Positions 1-11,363 of a stretch of DNA of 64,000 nt are shown piece by piece; position 1 is the stretch's first letter, and each line of letters begins with the position of its first letter. The translations under genes were made by a program, and so were the position numbers. The DNA is from Brachybacterium epidermidis (GTDB lineage: Bacteria; Actinomycetota; Actinomycetes; Actinomycetales; Dermabacteraceae). The notes under the pieces were generated by a model. That model was not told where the DNA came from. It saw nothing but the letters and a program-made list of their open reading frames with translations, and searched no databases. The stretch is taken from contig NZ_JADEYR010000004.1 of the NCBI RefSeq assembly GCF_015209585.1, positions 160,531 to 224,530 of the forward strand, read 5' to 3'.

Positions 1-1462
1 CCTCCTCTGCGGCGGCCTCGGCCTCCGCCTCGGCTCGCTCGGCGAGGATCTCGAAGGCGCTCTCGCGGTCCACGGGGGTGCCGTACTTCTGCTGGAGAGG
101 GGAAGCGGCGACGGCCTGCTCGATGACCTGCTCCCCGGCGGGCACCATCGCGGATTCGGGGGCGCGCACCGCTGTGATCGCGACCGGCGTCGGGGCGCCG
201 TCCTCGCTCATCACGGTGACGATGGCCTCGCCGGTGCCGAGCCCGGGGATGACCTTCTCGAGGTCGTGCTCCGAGGTGGGGAAGGTGGAGGCGGTGGCCT
301 TGAGCGCCTTCGCGTCGTCCGGGGTGAAGGCCCGCAGAGCGTGCTGGACCCGGTTGCCCAGCTGGGCGAGCACGTCGCCGGGGATGTCCTTCGGGGTCTG
401 GGTGATGAAGAAGACCCCAACCCCCTTGGAGCGGATGAGCCGGACCGTCTGCACCACCTGGTCCAGGAAGGACGCGGAGGCGTTCTTGAACAGCAGGTGC
501 GCCTCGTCGAAGAAGAACACCAGCTTCGGCACCTCGGCGTCGCTCACCTCGGGCAGCTCCTGGTACAGCTCCGCGAGCATCCACATCATGAAGGTGCTGA
601 ACAGCTCCGGGCGGGTGGCCACCCCGGGCAGTTCCAGGCAGGAGATGATCCCGGTGCCCTCGGGCGTGGAGCGCAGCAGCTCCTGCACGTCGAAGGCCGG
701 TTCGCCGAAGAACACATCGGCCCCGGACGCTTCGAAGGCGGTGAGCTTGCGCAGGATCACCCCGGCGGTGGCGGTCGAAATGCCGCCGATGCCCTTCAGC
801 TCGAGCTTGCCCTCCTCGGAGGTGAGGAACTGGATCAGGGCACGCAGGTCCTTCAGGTCCAGCAGAGCCAGACCGCCCTGGTCCGCGTAGTGGAAGATCA
901 GGCCCAGCGAGCTCTCCTGGGTCTCGTTGAGATCCAGCACCTTGCTCAGCAGCACCGGCCCGAAGTCGCTCACGGTGGTGCGGATCGGCACCCCCTGGCC
1001 CTGACCGCCCAGGCTGTAGAACTCCACGGGAGCCGCGCGGGAGATCCACTCCTGGCCTCGCGCGGCAGCGCGCGCGGTGAGCTTCTCGGAGGCGGGCCCG
1101 GGCACGGCGATGCCGGAGAGGTCACCCTTCATGTCCGCCACGAACACGGCGGCGCCGGCGTGGGCGGCCTGCTCGGCGATCACCTGCAGGGTGCGGGTCT
1201 TGCCGGTGCCGGTGGCGCCGGCGATCAGGCCGTGGCGGTTCAGCATCGAGACGGCGAGGTTCACCGGCACGCTCGGGTCCGGCTCGTCCCCGTCGAGCAT
1301 CGCGCCGAGGTGGATGCGCGCACCCTCGAAGCCGTAGGCGGTGCGGATCGCCTCGGCCTCCTTCGAACTCGCGGGCGGCGCGGCCGGGGCGTCCTGTGCC
1401 CGGGAAGCCGGGGCGTCCTGCGTCCCGGGCGTGGCGGGATCCTGCTGCGCACTGGTCATCAT
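1..1462 (-). CDS. HerA-like (DUF853) ATPase, C-terminus beyond the window edge
   Basis: This is a HerA/FtsK-superfamily P-loop ATPase of the DUF853 type. Relatives are predicted DNA-translocating or helicase-like ATPases, but their physiological role is unproven. A Walker A motif GATGTGKT lies at residues 82-89 and a Walker B stretch FFFDEAHLL near residue 310. The N-terminal ~40 residues are Ala/Pro-rich. The frame stays open to position 1 (about 487 codons visible) and is Glu/Ala-rich at the edge, so the stop lies outside. Two adjacent ATG codons (1462 and 1459) follow a GAGGAGG ribosome site, and TACGAT about 50 nt upstream could be the -10. It is divergent from the next gene across 87 bp. 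Confidence 0.85.
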   Translation of the reverse strand, partial: MMTSAQQDPATPGTQDAPASRAQDAPAAPPASSKEAEAIRTAYGFEGARIHLGAMLDGDEPDPSVPVNLAVSMLNRHGLIAGATGTGKTRTLQVIAEQAAHAGAAVFVADMKGDLSGIAVPGPASEKLTARAAARGQEWISRAAPVEFYSLGGQGQGVPIRTTVSDFGPVLLSKVLDLNETQESSLGLIFHYADQGGLALLDLKDLRALIQFLTSEEGKLELKGIGGISTATAGVILRKLTAFEASGADVFFGEPAFDVQELLRSTPEGTGIISCLELPGVATRPELFSTFMMWMLAELYQELPEVSDAEVPKLVFFFDEAHLLFKNASASFLDQVVQTVRLIRSKGVGVFFITQTPKDIPGDVLAQLGNRVQHALRAFTPDDAKALKATASTFPTSEHDLEKVIPGLGTGEAIVTVMSEDGAPTPVAITAVRAPESAMVPAGEQVIEQAVAASPLQQKYGTPVDRESAFEILAERAEAEAEAAAEE

Positions 1463-1549
1463 GGCCTCCTCGCCGGCGCACCGGCGCGCTCGCGGTCGGG
1501 ACGCACCGATCGTAGCGGGAGAACGCGGCTGACCCGCTACCGTGATCAC

Positions 1550-2557
1550 ATGAAGCCACCCCCGCCGGCCGAGATCCGTGCCGAGGACGAGCTCGCCGCC
1601 GCGGACGTACGCGTCATGCTCACCGCCCCCTCCCGCGCCGCCCTGCTCGAGAACCTCGGGATCACCGACCAGGACGCCTCGGACCTGCTCCCCTTGCTCG
1701 ACGCCGCCGCGGCCGATGCGGAGGTGCTGGCCGAGGTGGCCGAGACCGCGAACCGTCTGCGCGCCGCCGCCGGACTCGAGGTGCCCGAGGTCGACCTCGC
1801 CGCCGAGAAGGAGCGCCACGACGCCCTCCAGCGGCGTCTTGCCCCCGGGGAGGGTCTGGTGGCGATCCTCGCGCTGCTTGTCTCGACCTCGACGGTGCGC
1901 GCCTGGCACGCCGTCCGCGGGCTCACTCCCGAGCAGTCCTGGGAGGTGCTCGCCGATCTCGGCCAGCAGATGCGGGTCCATCGCGCCGGCACGGGGCGCC
2001 TGGGCCTCCACCAGCTGAACTGGGTGAGCATGAACTGGGCGGGACGGCTCGTGCACCTCGGGCGCCTCCAGTTCGACCTGCACCGTCGAAGGGCCGCCCT
2101 GCTCGCAGGCGCCGGTTCGACGCCGTCGGCCGATAGCTCCCGCCGCTGGGTGCTCGGCACCCACATCCCGGCGCGGGGCCCGCTGGATCCCTCGGAGGTC
2201 GACGCCTCCTTCGACGCCGCGACCGCCTACTTCACGGAGCACTACCCCGAGCTCGGCGCGGGGCGCGGCCCGGAGGAGCCCGCGTTCGGCCATGAGTTCG
2301 TCTGCGACTCGTGGCTGCTGAGCGACCAGCTCGCCGAGATCACGGGAGAGGGCTCGAACCTCGCCCGCTTCGCCGCGCGCTGGGAGATGCTCGAGCGCTC
2401 CCGGATGGACGACGGGGCGCTCTTCTTCGTGTTCGGCCGCCGGCCGCCGGTCGACGTCGCCTCGCTCCCCCGCTCCTCGCGCCTCGAGCGCGGGGTCGCC
2501 GAGCGCCTCGAGGACGGGCGCGGCTGGATCGGCGGCCTCGGGCGCCTGCTGCGCTGA
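1550..2557 (+). CDS. acyltransferase-domain protein (GNAT-like, NAT_N/GNAT_C type)
   Basis: The 335-residue protein resembles actinobacterial acyltransferase-domain proteins with an N-terminal helical NAT_N/DUF5596 part and a GNAT-like C-terminal domain. The C-terminal half shows the usual blocks: NWVSMNWAGRLVHLGRLQF near residues 165-182, then HIPARGPLDP, then a C-x-SWLL block and a SNLARFAARW-like segment. The substrate is unknown. An ATG at 1550 was chosen over far upstream in-frame starts because TACCGT ends exactly 6 nt before it and no SD is present, which fits a leaderless message. It is convergent with the TetR gene, 39 bp away. Confidence 0.75.
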   Translation: MKPPPPAEIRAEDELAAADVRVMLTAPSRAALLENLGITDQDASDLLPLLDAAAADAEVLAEVAETANRLRAAAGLEVPEVDLAAEKERHDALQRRLAPGEGLVAILALLVSTSTVRAWHAVRGLTPEQSWEVLADLGQQMRVHRAGTGRLGLHQLNWVSMNWAGRLVHLGRLQFDLHRRRAALLAGAGSTPSADSSRRWVLGTHIPARGPLDPSEVDASFDAATAYFTEHYPELGAGRGPEEPAFGHEFVCDSWLLSDQLAEITGEGSNLARFAARWEMLERSRMDDGALFFVFGRRPPVDVASLPRSSRLERGVAERLEDGRGWIGGLGRLLR

Positions 2558-2596
2558 ACCCTGCCCACCTCGGCCCGGGCTCACTCGGCCTCCGGC

Positions 2597-3226
2597 TCAG
2601 ATCTCGGTGCCCGACCCGTCGTAGAGGGTGAGCACCTGGTCGAAGGCGCGGACCGGGTCGATGCCGCGCCGCATGGAGATCGCGAACGCGCTGCGGGTCA
2701 GGGCGAAGCTGACCTGCACCAGGATCACCGCATGATCGCGGGCGAACTCGCCCTCGAGCGCCTCCGCGAGCTCCTCGACCAGCTCGGTCTGCATCGCCTG
2801 GAGGTTTCCGCTGGAGACCAGGTGCAGGCTCGGCTCCTGCTCCATGACCTGCTTCTTCAGCTCGCGCAGACCGCGGTCGACGGGGACGTTCGCGATCGCC
2901 TCACGCATGATCGAGCGCATCGCCTCGCGCGCCGGCATGACCGCGAGCTTCTCCCGCAACGAGGCGATCGCCTGCGCGCCCTCCCCGCCGTTGATCCCGA
3001 GGATCGCGGACTCCTTGGTCGCCCAGTGGTTGAAGAAGGTGCGGGTGGAGACCCCGGCGCGCTCGGCGATCATCTGCGCTGTGACCGCCGAGAGCCCGTG
3101 CTCGACCACCAGCTCGAGGGCGGCGCGATGCATCGCCATGCGGGTCTGGCGCTTCTTCTGCTCCCGCAGGCCGAGCTCCTCCGAGCCCGCAGAATCATGG
3201 TCATCGGTCGTCTGCGCGGAAGTCAC
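2597..3226 (-). CDS. TetR/AcrR-family repressor of the adjacent MFS exporter
   Basis: This 209-residue regulator has an N-terminal TetR helix-turn-helix at about residues 25-72 (AERAGVSTRTFFNHWATKE is recognisable) and a helical ligand-binding C-terminal part. It is divergent from an EmrB/QacA-type MFS exporter, the classic arrangement for a repressor that controls its neighbour and itself. The GTG at 3226 is preceded by TAGGAT with 6 nt between and no SD, so the transcript is probably leaderless. The palindromic site at 3260-3289 lies just upstream, where this gene's -35 should be, which suggests autorepression. The ligand is unknown. Confidence 0.9.
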   Translation of the reverse strand: MTSAQTTDDHDSAGSEELGLREQKKRQTRMAMHRAALELVVEHGLSAVTAQMIAERAGVSTRTFFNHWATKESAILGINGGEGAQAIASLREKLAVMPAREAMRSIMREAIANVPVDRGLRELKKQVMEQEPSLHLVSSGNLQAMQTELVEELAEALEGEFARDHAVILVQVSFALTRSAFAISMRRGIDPVRAFDQVLTLYDGSGTEI

Positions 3227-3259
3227 GTTCCCATCCTAGGTCCGACACATCACACAATC

Positions 3260-5112
<1,853 letters not shown>

Positions 5113-5229
5113 CCCGCGCCGTCGCCACCCCGCGCGACGACACATCGCGACACCCCGCAGCACCGTCCCCTCCCGCGCCAGGTCCCCGATGCCCGAAGTC
5201 CTCCCGTCCCCGCGTGAAAAGATGGGCGG

Positions 5230-6327
5230 ATGCTGCTCGTCGACCACTTCGCACCCACGCTGCCCGCCGTCCTCGAGGGCCGACTCGCCACGCGCCTGCC
5301 GCTCGCCTCGGACGTGGCCCCCGTGACCGCGCTGCTCACGGCCGCGATGCGCCGCTACGACCCCGAGGCCGCGGCCGACGAAGCAGGACTGCGCTCGCGG
5401 ATGGTGGGGCTGAAGTCGTGGTCACGACGCCAGGTCGTCGTCGTGCCCGCCGGCGCCGACGGCTCCCCCACCCTCGAGCTGCCGCCGCTGGCGTGGATCG
5501 CTCTCGAGGACCGCGCGAGCGGGCGCACGAACGTCCAGTTCGTCATCGCCGCCGACGCCCCCGAGCGGGAAGAGCTCGCCGCCTCGCTGCTGGACTGGGC
5601 GGTCGAGGTGGGCGGCTCCTTCGCCCGCGCCCGCGGCGTGGAGGCCACCAAGCTCACCACGGACGCGAACGCGCTGGACACCGACCGCGCCCACCTGCTC
5701 GAGGCGTCAGGCTACGAGATGGTCCGCTCCTGGCTGCACATGCGCCGCCCCGTCTCCCCCGAGGAGACGACCTCGCTGCCCGCCCCGCGGGAGGGCACCC
5801 GGGTCCGGCGCGCGCACCGTCACGAGTCCGGCCTGCCGGTCGCCCAGGACGTCCGCACCGTTCACCGGATGCTCGAGGAGTCGTTCGCCGACCACTGGGG
5901 CTCCTACCGCGAGTCCTTCGCCGAGTTCGTCCAGCGCCTGATCGAAGCGCCGGACGAGGCCGACTGGGACCACTGGTGGATCGCGGAGATCGAGCGCGAG
6001 GGCCGATGGCTGCCGGCGGGTGGCCTCGTCGCCGCCCCGATCAAGGCCACCACGACCCGCGGCGAGGGCACGTATCTGGAGTACCTCGGAGTGCACCGCA
6101 GCGCCCGCGGGCGCGGGATCGCGAAGTCCCTGCTGCGGGCCGCGCTGCGCGACGCCGCCGAGCGCGGGCGGACGTTCGTCGACCTCGAAGTGGACGAGGA
6201 CTCCCCCACCGGCGCCGACCGGATCTATGCCTCGATGGGATGGGAGACCTATGAGCGCACCCACTCCTGGCATGCGACCGCGCCCTCGCACCCCTCGCGT
6301 CTGCTGGAGCCGCCGCCCTCGGCGTGA
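5230..6327 (+). CDS. GNAT-family N-acetyltransferase, two-domain
   Basis: The protein has 365 residues, about twice a single GNAT fold. The C-terminal half has the acetyl-CoA-binding motif A: YLEYLGVHRSARGRGIAKSL around residues 278-297, followed by a typical ADRIYASMGWETYER end. The N-terminal half looks like a degenerate GNAT domain. Such tandem-GNAT proteins are common in actinobacteria and their substrates are mostly unknown. An AAAGAT hexamer ends 6 nt before the ATG, so the message may be leaderless. The gene converges on a small leftward gene. Confidence 0.8.
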   Translation: MLLVDHFAPTLPAVLEGRLATRLPLASDVAPVTALLTAAMRRYDPEAAADEAGLRSRMVGLKSWSRRQVVVVPAGADGSPTLELPPLAWIALEDRASGRTNVQFVIAADAPEREELAASLLDWAVEVGGSFARARGVEATKLTTDANALDTDRAHLLEASGYEMVRSWLHMRRPVSPEETTSLPAPREGTRVRRAHRHESGLPVAQDVRTVHRMLEESFADHWGSYRESFAEFVQRLIEAPDEADWDHWWIAEIEREGRWLPAGGLVAAPIKATTTRGEGTYLEYLGVHRSARGRGIAKSLLRAALRDAAERGRTFVDLEVDEDSPTGADRIYASMGWETYERTHSWHATAPSHPSRLLEPPPSA

Positions 6328-6330
6328 CCG

Positions 6331-6357
6331 CCGGCGCACAGGGCAGCACGGCGCCGG
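6331..6357. terminator. possible hairpin between convergent genes
   Basis: Arms CCGGCGC (6331-6337) and GCGCCGG (6351-6357) form a 7-bp stem with a 13-nt loop, in the 30-bp gap between the GNAT gene and the leftward small gene. There is no T-run, so this is weak support for a bidirectional terminator. Confidence 0.35.
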
Positions 6358-6618
6358 TCAGGCGGTGGGCCCGCGGCGCCCGCGCATCCATCGCCAGAGC
6401 CGCAACGGGAACATGCCCAGCAGCGGGGCGTGCTCACCGAGGCGGGCGTCACCGCGCCGGTCGAAGGCCGCAGCGAAGCGCTCGGCCTCGGCTGCGGTGT
6501 CGTAGTCCTTCGTGCCTCCGCCTTCTCCGCAGCCCCGCTCGCACTCCCAGCGCATCGTGCGTCCATCGGCGCGGAAGGCCGGTCGGTGGCCGAACACCAG
6601 GCAACCCAGGGGCGTCAT
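6358..6618 (-). CDS. small conserved actinobacterial protein, unknown function
   Basis: An 86-residue protein starting MTPLGCLVFGHRP, with CERGCGEGG further in and a C-terminal GMFPLRLWRW basic/aromatic patch. Cys6, His11, Cys26 and Cys30 could bind zinc, but this is only a pattern. Small proteins with this layout are common in actinobacteria and resemble the DUF1660-type cysteine/histidine arrangement; I do not know a function. It overlaps the MFS gene upstream by 4 bp, so it is translationally coupled to it. Confidence 0.6.
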   Translation of the reverse strand: MTPLGCLVFGHRPAFRADGRTMRWECERGCGEGGGTKDYDTAAEAERFAAAFDRRGDARLGEHAPLLGMFPLRLWRWMRGRRGPTA

Positions 6619-8117
6619 GCCCGCTCACCCGTCTCTCCTGCGCCCCTCTCGGTCTCGCCGTCGCCGGGGCCGTCATCCTCCTGCGCGGTGAGCGGGGCGG
6701 CGAGGTCCTCGAGCTCCCGCCCCTCCGCGCGGACGCCGAACACCAGCTCGGCGACGCCGCCGAGGGACATCACCGCCGCGGCGATCAGGAAGCCGATGGC
6801 CACCGGCATCCGCTCCCCGGTGTCGATGAGGCTTCCGAACAGCAACGGGCCGGCGATGCCGCCCGCCGCGGTCCCGAGTGCATAGAAGAAGGCGATCGCG
6901 AGCGCCCGCGTCTCCATCGGGAAGATCTCGCTCACCGTCAGATAGGCGGCGCTGGCGCCGGAGGAGGCCAGGAAGAACGTGATCACCAACAGGATCATGA
7001 AGGCGGTGAGCCCGCCGGTCTGGCTGAGGAACACCCACGCCAGGGGCAGGGTCACCGCGGCGCTGCCGAAGTAGGCGAGGGCGATCATCGGTTTGCGACC
7101 GACGCTGTCGAAGAAGTGTCCCAGCAGCACCGGGCCGGCGAAGTTCGACAGCGCCCAGAAGATGATGAACAGCGGAGTGAGCGACGCACCGACGTCGTAG
7201 AAGGACGACAGCAGAACGCCGAGGTTGAAGGTGATGCCGTTGTAGAGGAACGCCTGTCCGAGGAACAGCGCCAGGCACAGGATCGAGCGCCGCGGGTACT
7301 TGCGGAATGCGACCGAGGCGATCTCGCGGAACGGGATCGCCTTGCGCTGACGGATCGTGAGCGAACCCTCCGCCGGGGGCAGCTCCTCGCCCCGTTCCTC
7401 CTCGATGCCCTCCTCGATCCCGCGCACGATCCGTTCGGCCTCCTCCTCGCGGCCGTGGATGAACAGCCAGCGAGGGCTCTCCGGCACGTGGCGCCGCACG
7501 AACAGCACGCAGATGCCGAGGACCGCGCCGAAGCCGAAGGCGAGTCGCCATCCCAGGTCGATGGGCAGCAGCGCCGTGCTGAGCAGCACCAGCGACAGCG
7601 CGGAGCCCGCGGCCGAGCCCAGCCAGTAGGAGCCGTTGATGATCAGGTCCACCCGCCCCCGCGCCCTCGCGGGTATCAACTCGTCGATCGCGGAGTTGAC
7701 GGCCGCGTACTCGCCGCCGATCCCGGCGCCGGTCAGGAAGCGGCAGAGGAAGAAATACCAAGGGGAGAAGGAGAAGGCCGTCGCCACGGTGGCCACGAGG
7801 TAGAGCACGAGCGTCCACAGGAAGAGCTTCTTGCGGCCCAGCCGGTCGGTGAGCTGGCCGAAGACGAGCGCACCGAGGCAGGCGCCGACGATGTAGATGG
7901 CACCGGCCACGCCGATCTGGCCGGCGGAGATGTCCAGACCGCTGCCGTCCTCGGTGAGCCGGGCGGCCACGTTGCCGACCATCGTCACCTCAAGGCCGTC
8001 GAGGATCCATACGCTGCCCAGCCCGATCACCACGCGCCAGTGGAAGCGGGACCAAGGCAGGCGGTCCAGCCTCGAGGGCACCTGCGTCGTGATCGTGTCG
8101 CTCTCGGCCTCGGCCAT
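6615..8117 (-). CDS. MFS transporter, metabolite:H+ symporter type
   Basis: A 500-residue, 12-helix major facilitator. The first helix block reads VIGLGSVWILDGLEVTMVG, as in metabolite/aromatic-acid symporters. The motif A equivalent GQLTDRLGRKKLFL follows helix 2, and a GIGGEYAAVNSAIDELIPAR block follows helix 4. A long charged central loop rich in Glu (near residue 230) separates the two halves. The ATG at 8117 was chosen because AAGGGCGG lies upstream; the 33 codons further upstream contain no membrane or conserved sequence. It is co-transcribed with the small Cys protein. The substrate is unknown. Confidence 0.85.
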   Translation of the reverse strand: MAEAESDTITTQVPSRLDRLPWSRFHWRVVIGLGSVWILDGLEVTMVGNVAARLTEDGSGLDISAGQIGVAGAIYIVGACLGALVFGQLTDRLGRKKLFLWTLVLYLVATVATAFSFSPWYFFLCRFLTGAGIGGEYAAVNSAIDELIPARARGRVDLIINGSYWLGSAAGSALSLVLLSTALLPIDLGWRLAFGFGAVLGICVLFVRRHVPESPRWLFIHGREEEAERIVRGIEEGIEEERGEELPPAEGSLTIRQRKAIPFREIASVAFRKYPRRSILCLALFLGQAFLYNGITFNLGVLLSSFYDVGASLTPLFIIFWALSNFAGPVLLGHFFDSVGRKPMIALAYFGSAAVTLPLAWVFLSQTGGLTAFMILLVITFFLASSGASAAYLTVSEIFPMETRALAIAFFYALGTAAGGIAGPLLFGSLIDTGERMPVAIGFLIAAAVMSLGGVAELVFGVRAEGRELEDLAAPLTAQEDDGPGDGETERGAGETGERA

Positions 8118-8278
8118 CGGTCCGCCCTTCTCACTCGACGACGTCGCGGCAGTCGACGGAGGACGAACGCTCACTGACGTCCGCAGAACGTAGCCCTTCG
8201 CCACCCGGCGCGGCAAGGCGCCTCCCCGCCGATCGGTCGGGAGCCTGCTGCCAGGGCCCCGACGGCGCGACGACGACC

Positions 8279-8299
8279 CCCGCGGATCCCGACCGCGGG
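8279..8299 (-). terminator. possible guaA terminator
   Basis: A perfect 7-bp inverted repeat, CCCGCGG (8279-8285) and CCGCGGG (8293-8299), sits just downstream of the guaA stop. The loop is 7 nt and there is no T-run, as is common in high-GC actinobacteria. Confidence 0.4.
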
Positions 8300-8315
8300 A
8301 CGGCTCAGCAGGGGC

Positions 8316-9938
8316 TCACTCCCATTCGATGGTGCCCGGTGGCTTGCTGGTCACGTCCAGGACCACGCGGTTGATCTCGGGCACCTCATTGGTGATGCGG
8401 GTGGATATGCGGCCCAGCACCTCGTACGGCACCTTGGCCCAGTCGGCGGTCATGGCGTCGTCGCTGGTGACGGGGCGCAGCACGATGGGGTGGCCGTAGG
8501 TGCGGCCATCGCCCTGCACGCCCACGGAGCGCACATCGGCCAGCAGCACCACCGGGCACTGCCAGATCTCGCGGTCCAGACCGGCAGCGGTGAGCTCCGC
8601 ACGGGCGATCGCGTCGGCTCGCCGCAGGACGTCCAGGCGCTCACGGGTGACCTCGCCGATGATGCGGATGCCCAGGCCCGGCCCGGGGAACGGCTGGCGC
8701 CAGACGATCTCGTCGGGCAGGCCCAGCTCGGAGCCGACGGCGCGCACCTCGTCCTTGAACAGGGTGCGCAGCGGCTCGACGAGTTCGAAGGAGAGATCCT
8801 CCGGCAGGCCGCCCACGTTGTGGTGGCTCTTGATGTTGGCAGCGCCCTCTCCCCCGCCGGACTCGACGACGTCGGGGTACAGGGTGCCCTGGACCAGGAA
8901 CGCGGTGGCGTCCTCGCTGGTGGTGTGGGTGCCGCCGCCGGCCTCGTCCTCCACCAGGCCGCGCTCACGGAGGATCTCGGCCTGGGCGCGCTCGAAGGTG
9001 CGGATGAACTCGCGGCCGATGATCTTGCGCTTCTGCTCGGGGTCGGTGACCCCGGCCAGTGCCTGCAGGAACTGGTCCTCGGCATCGACCACCACGAGCT
9101 TCGCCCCACCGGTGGACTCGCCGAAGGCCTTCTCGATCTGCGCGGACTCGTCCTGCCGCATGAGTCCATGGTTGACGTACACGCAGGTGAGGCGGTCCCC
9201 TATGGCACGCTGCACGAGGGCCGCGGCCACGGCGGAGTCCACGCCGCCGGAGAGCGCACAGATGGCGGTGCCCTCGCCCACCTGCTCGCGGATCCTCTCG
9301 ACCTGCTCCTCGATCACGTTGCCGGTGGTCCAGGTGGGGTCGATGCCGGCGCCCCGGTACAGGAAGTTCTCCAGCACTTCCTGGCCGCGGTCGGAGTGAC
9401 CCACCTCGGGGTGCCACTGCACGCCGTACAGCCGCTTCTCGGGGTGCTCGAAGGCTGCCACGGGACTGCCGGCGGAGGTGGCCACCACCTGGAATCCCTC
9501 CGGCGCGGCGGTGACGGAGTCGCCGTGGCTCCTCCACCCGTTCTGCTCGACGTCCTGATCGGCCAGCAGCTGGGACGCGGCGTCGACGGCCTCCAGGCGC
9601 GTCGCTCCGTACTCGCGCACACCGGTGGGGGCGACGGTGCCGTCGAGTGCGGCGGCCATCGACTGGAACCCGTAGCACAGGCCCAGCACAGGAACCCCGG
9701 CCTCCAACAGGGCCGGGTCCAGGCGCGGGGCTCCGGGTTCGTACACCGAGCTGGGGCCTCCGGAGAGGATGATCGCCAGCGGTCTGCGGGCCAGGATCTC
9801 CGCCACCGGCATGGTGTGCGGGACGACCTCGGAGTAGACGTCGGCCTCACGGACCCGGCGCGCGATCAGCTGCGCGTACTGGGCCCCGAAGTCGACGACG
9901 AGGACCGGATCGGCATCGGTGTTCTCAGCTGTGCTCAC
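8316..9938 (-). CDS. guaA: GMP synthase (glutamine-hydrolysing)
   Basis: It converts XMP, ATP and glutamine to GMP, the last step of de novo guanine nucleotide synthesis. The 540-residue protein has both expected domains. The class I glutamine amidotransferase has nucleophile Cys88 in GLCYG and catalytic His176/Glu178 in QWHPEVG. The ATP-pyrophosphatase has the P-loop SGGVDS at 230-235 and the C-terminal dimerisation domain ending in a PPGTIEWE motif. The GTG start is preceded by TAGACT with 7 nt between, so it is probably leaderless. guaB and guaB3 lie elsewhere in this window. Confidence 0.97.
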   Translation of the reverse strand: MSTAENTDADPVLVVDFGAQYAQLIARRVREADVYSEVVPHTMPVAEILARRPLAIILSGGPSSVYEPGAPRLDPALLEAGVPVLGLCYGFQSMAAALDGTVAPTGVREYGATRLEAVDAASQLLADQDVEQNGWRSHGDSVTAAPEGFQVVATSAGSPVAAFEHPEKRLYGVQWHPEVGHSDRGQEVLENFLYRGAGIDPTWTTGNVIEEQVERIREQVGEGTAICALSGGVDSAVAAALVQRAIGDRLTCVYVNHGLMRQDESAQIEKAFGESTGGAKLVVVDAEDQFLQALAGVTDPEQKRKIIGREFIRTFERAQAEILRERGLVEDEAGGGTHTTSEDATAFLVQGTLYPDVVESGGGEGAANIKSHHNVGGLPEDLSFELVEPLRTLFKDEVRAVGSELGLPDEIVWRQPFPGPGLGIRIIGEVTRERLDVLRRADAIARAELTAAGLDREIWQCPVVLLADVRSVGVQGDGRTYGHPIVLRPVTSDDAMTADWAKVPYEVLGRISTRITNEVPEINRVVLDVTSKPPGTIEWE

Positions 9939-9956
9939 GCCCAGAAGTCTACGGCG

Positions 9957-10370
9957 TCAGGCAGGGCGTTCCTGGTCCTGCAGCGTGGGGCGGCGGGAGA
10001 GATCGGACTCCACCTGCTGGTGGGTCCAGCGCTCCCCGAAGAAGGACAGCACCGGGACCACACCGAAGAACATCAGCAGCAGCATCCGCGGCAGCCCCCA
10101 GCGCATCCGCATCCACAGGTCGAAGGCGAGGATCACGTAGACCATGTAGATCAGGCCGTGGATCGGGGACCACACCGAGGAGATCTGGTCCCAGGTGGCG
10201 GAGGTGGAGGTGAACAGACCCTCGCCGCCGTACACCCCGTACCGCATCACCATGATCGCGACCAGCACCAGCAGTGCGATGCCCTCCACGATGGAGGCGA
10301 TGCGGAAGCGGGCGAAGGAGGTCCGCACGGCCATTTCGTCGAGGGGGCGGGTGGAGGAGGCCACGATCAT
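9957..10370 (-). CDS. DUF3817 integral membrane protein
   Basis: A 137-residue protein with three hydrophobic segments, the first containing IASIVEGIALLVLVAIM, followed by a His-containing loop (SPIHGLIYMVYVILAFDL). This is the DUF3817 pattern seen in small actinobacterial membrane proteins of unknown function. It overlaps the SURF1-like gene by 4 bp (ATGA), so the two form one translational unit, with guaA starting 18 bp downstream. Its conserved position next to SURF1 hints at a respiratory-membrane role, but that is inference. Confidence 0.8.
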   Translation of the reverse strand: MIVASSTRPLDEMAVRTSFARFRIASIVEGIALLVLVAIMVMRYGVYGGEGLFTSTSATWDQISSVWSPIHGLIYMVYVILAFDLWMRMRWGLPRMLLLMFFGVVPVLSFFGERWTHQQVESDLSRRPTLQDQERPA

Positions 10371-11215
10371 CGGTCCTTGTCAGCAGTCGGGGTGGCGGCG
10401 GAAGAGGTCGCCGGGGCGGTATCGGACCCGCCCACGCTACCGCCATCCAGCTCTCGTTCGAGTGCCTCGCGCTGGTCGGCCAGCTCGTCCAGGTAGGCGG
10501 TGCGCACAGAGCGCCCCCACAGGTACAGGAAGAAGGCCCCGAACAGGATCCACTGCGCGGCGTAGCCGATGTTCTGCCAGTCCAGCCCGCGCGAGAACGC
10601 CGACTGCGCGGCCGGCATCGGTGACAGGCCCGCGGACTCGGAGGTCTGCGCCACGTACCCGGCGTACATGGGCGCGCCCCATTCGTTGACCAGCTGCGGG
10701 GTGGCGATCTCCGTGGCCACACCCCCCTCGATGCCGTCGGAGGCGGCCTCGCTGGCCTCGATCCGACCGGCCACAGCGACCTCGCCCGACGGGGGCGGCG
10801 GTGCCAGGGAGGGGTCGAGGTGGCCGTCGGCGCCGGTGACCTCTGCGGTGGGCAGCCAGCCGCGCGCAACCGGGAGGCGGGCTGTGGTGCCGTCGTCGAG
10901 GTCGACGTGCAGGGCCGTGACCACCACGGTGGCCTCGGTCCCGTCGATGCGCCGCCCAGCCACCAGCACCTGCTCGGCGGGATCGAACCGCCCCTGTGCG
11001 GTGACCAGCTCGCCCACGATGTCGTTGGTCACGGCTCCCCCGACCTCGAGCACGTCGCGCACGTCCCCCAGCTCAGCGGGGGCATCATCGCGGCTGGTCA
11101 GGGCACGGTGGGCACGGTCCCACTGCCAGGAGGCCAGCAGTCCGCACCCCACCGTCGCCGCCACCATGAGGGCGAGCAGGCCCAGCAGGCGGGGGCGAAG
11201 AGCGGTGCGCAGCAT
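10367..11215 (-). CDS. SURF1-family protein
   Basis: The 282-residue protein has one membrane helix at each end (about residues 8-28 and 220-240) around an extracytoplasmic domain, the standard SURF1 topology. Family members assist assembly of haem-copper cytochrome oxidases. Recognisable blocks are LASWQWDRAHRAL after the first helix, a VARGWLP segment mid-protein, and NIGYAAQWILFGAFFLYLWG in the last helix. The charged tail is Ala/Thr-rich. TACCAT ends 6 nt before the ATG with no SD, so it is probably leaderless. It is the first gene of the SURF1-DUF3817 pair. Confidence 0.85.
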   Translation of the reverse strand: MLRTALRPRLLGLLALMVAATVGCGLLASWQWDRAHRALTSRDDAPAELGDVRDVLEVGGAVTNDIVGELVTAQGRFDPAEQVLVAGRRIDGTEATVVVTALHVDLDDGTTARLPVARGWLPTAEVTGADGHLDPSLAPPPPSGEVAVAGRIEASEAASDGIEGGVATEIATPQLVNEWGAPMYAGYVAQTSESAGLSPMPAAQSAFSRGLDWQNIGYAAQWILFGAFFLYLWGRSVRTAYLDELADQREALERELDGGSVGGSDTAPATSSAATPTADKDR

Positions 11216-11338
11216 GACCCCATGGTAGGAGCGTCAGCTGGGGATTAGGCGTGCACGGATGGCATCTGCCCAGGTGCGGGGGGCAGCATGAGAGCCGTCA
11301 CCGCTGTGGGCAGCAGGACTTCGGGCCTGCCGTCGTGG

Positions 11339-11363
11339 GCTCCCCCACCGTATTGTGGGGAGC
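11339..11363. promoter_or_regulatory. inverted repeat over the pta -10 region
   Basis: Arms GCTCCCCCAC (11339-11348) and GTGGGGAGC (11355-11363) pair apart from one extra C. The 6-nt spacer holds the first bases of a TATTGT hexamer (11351-11356) that acts as a -10 for a message starting at GTG 11364. The repeat therefore covers the -10 and the start point, the place for a repressor site. It could also be a hairpin at the end of a read-through transcript. Confidence 0.5.
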
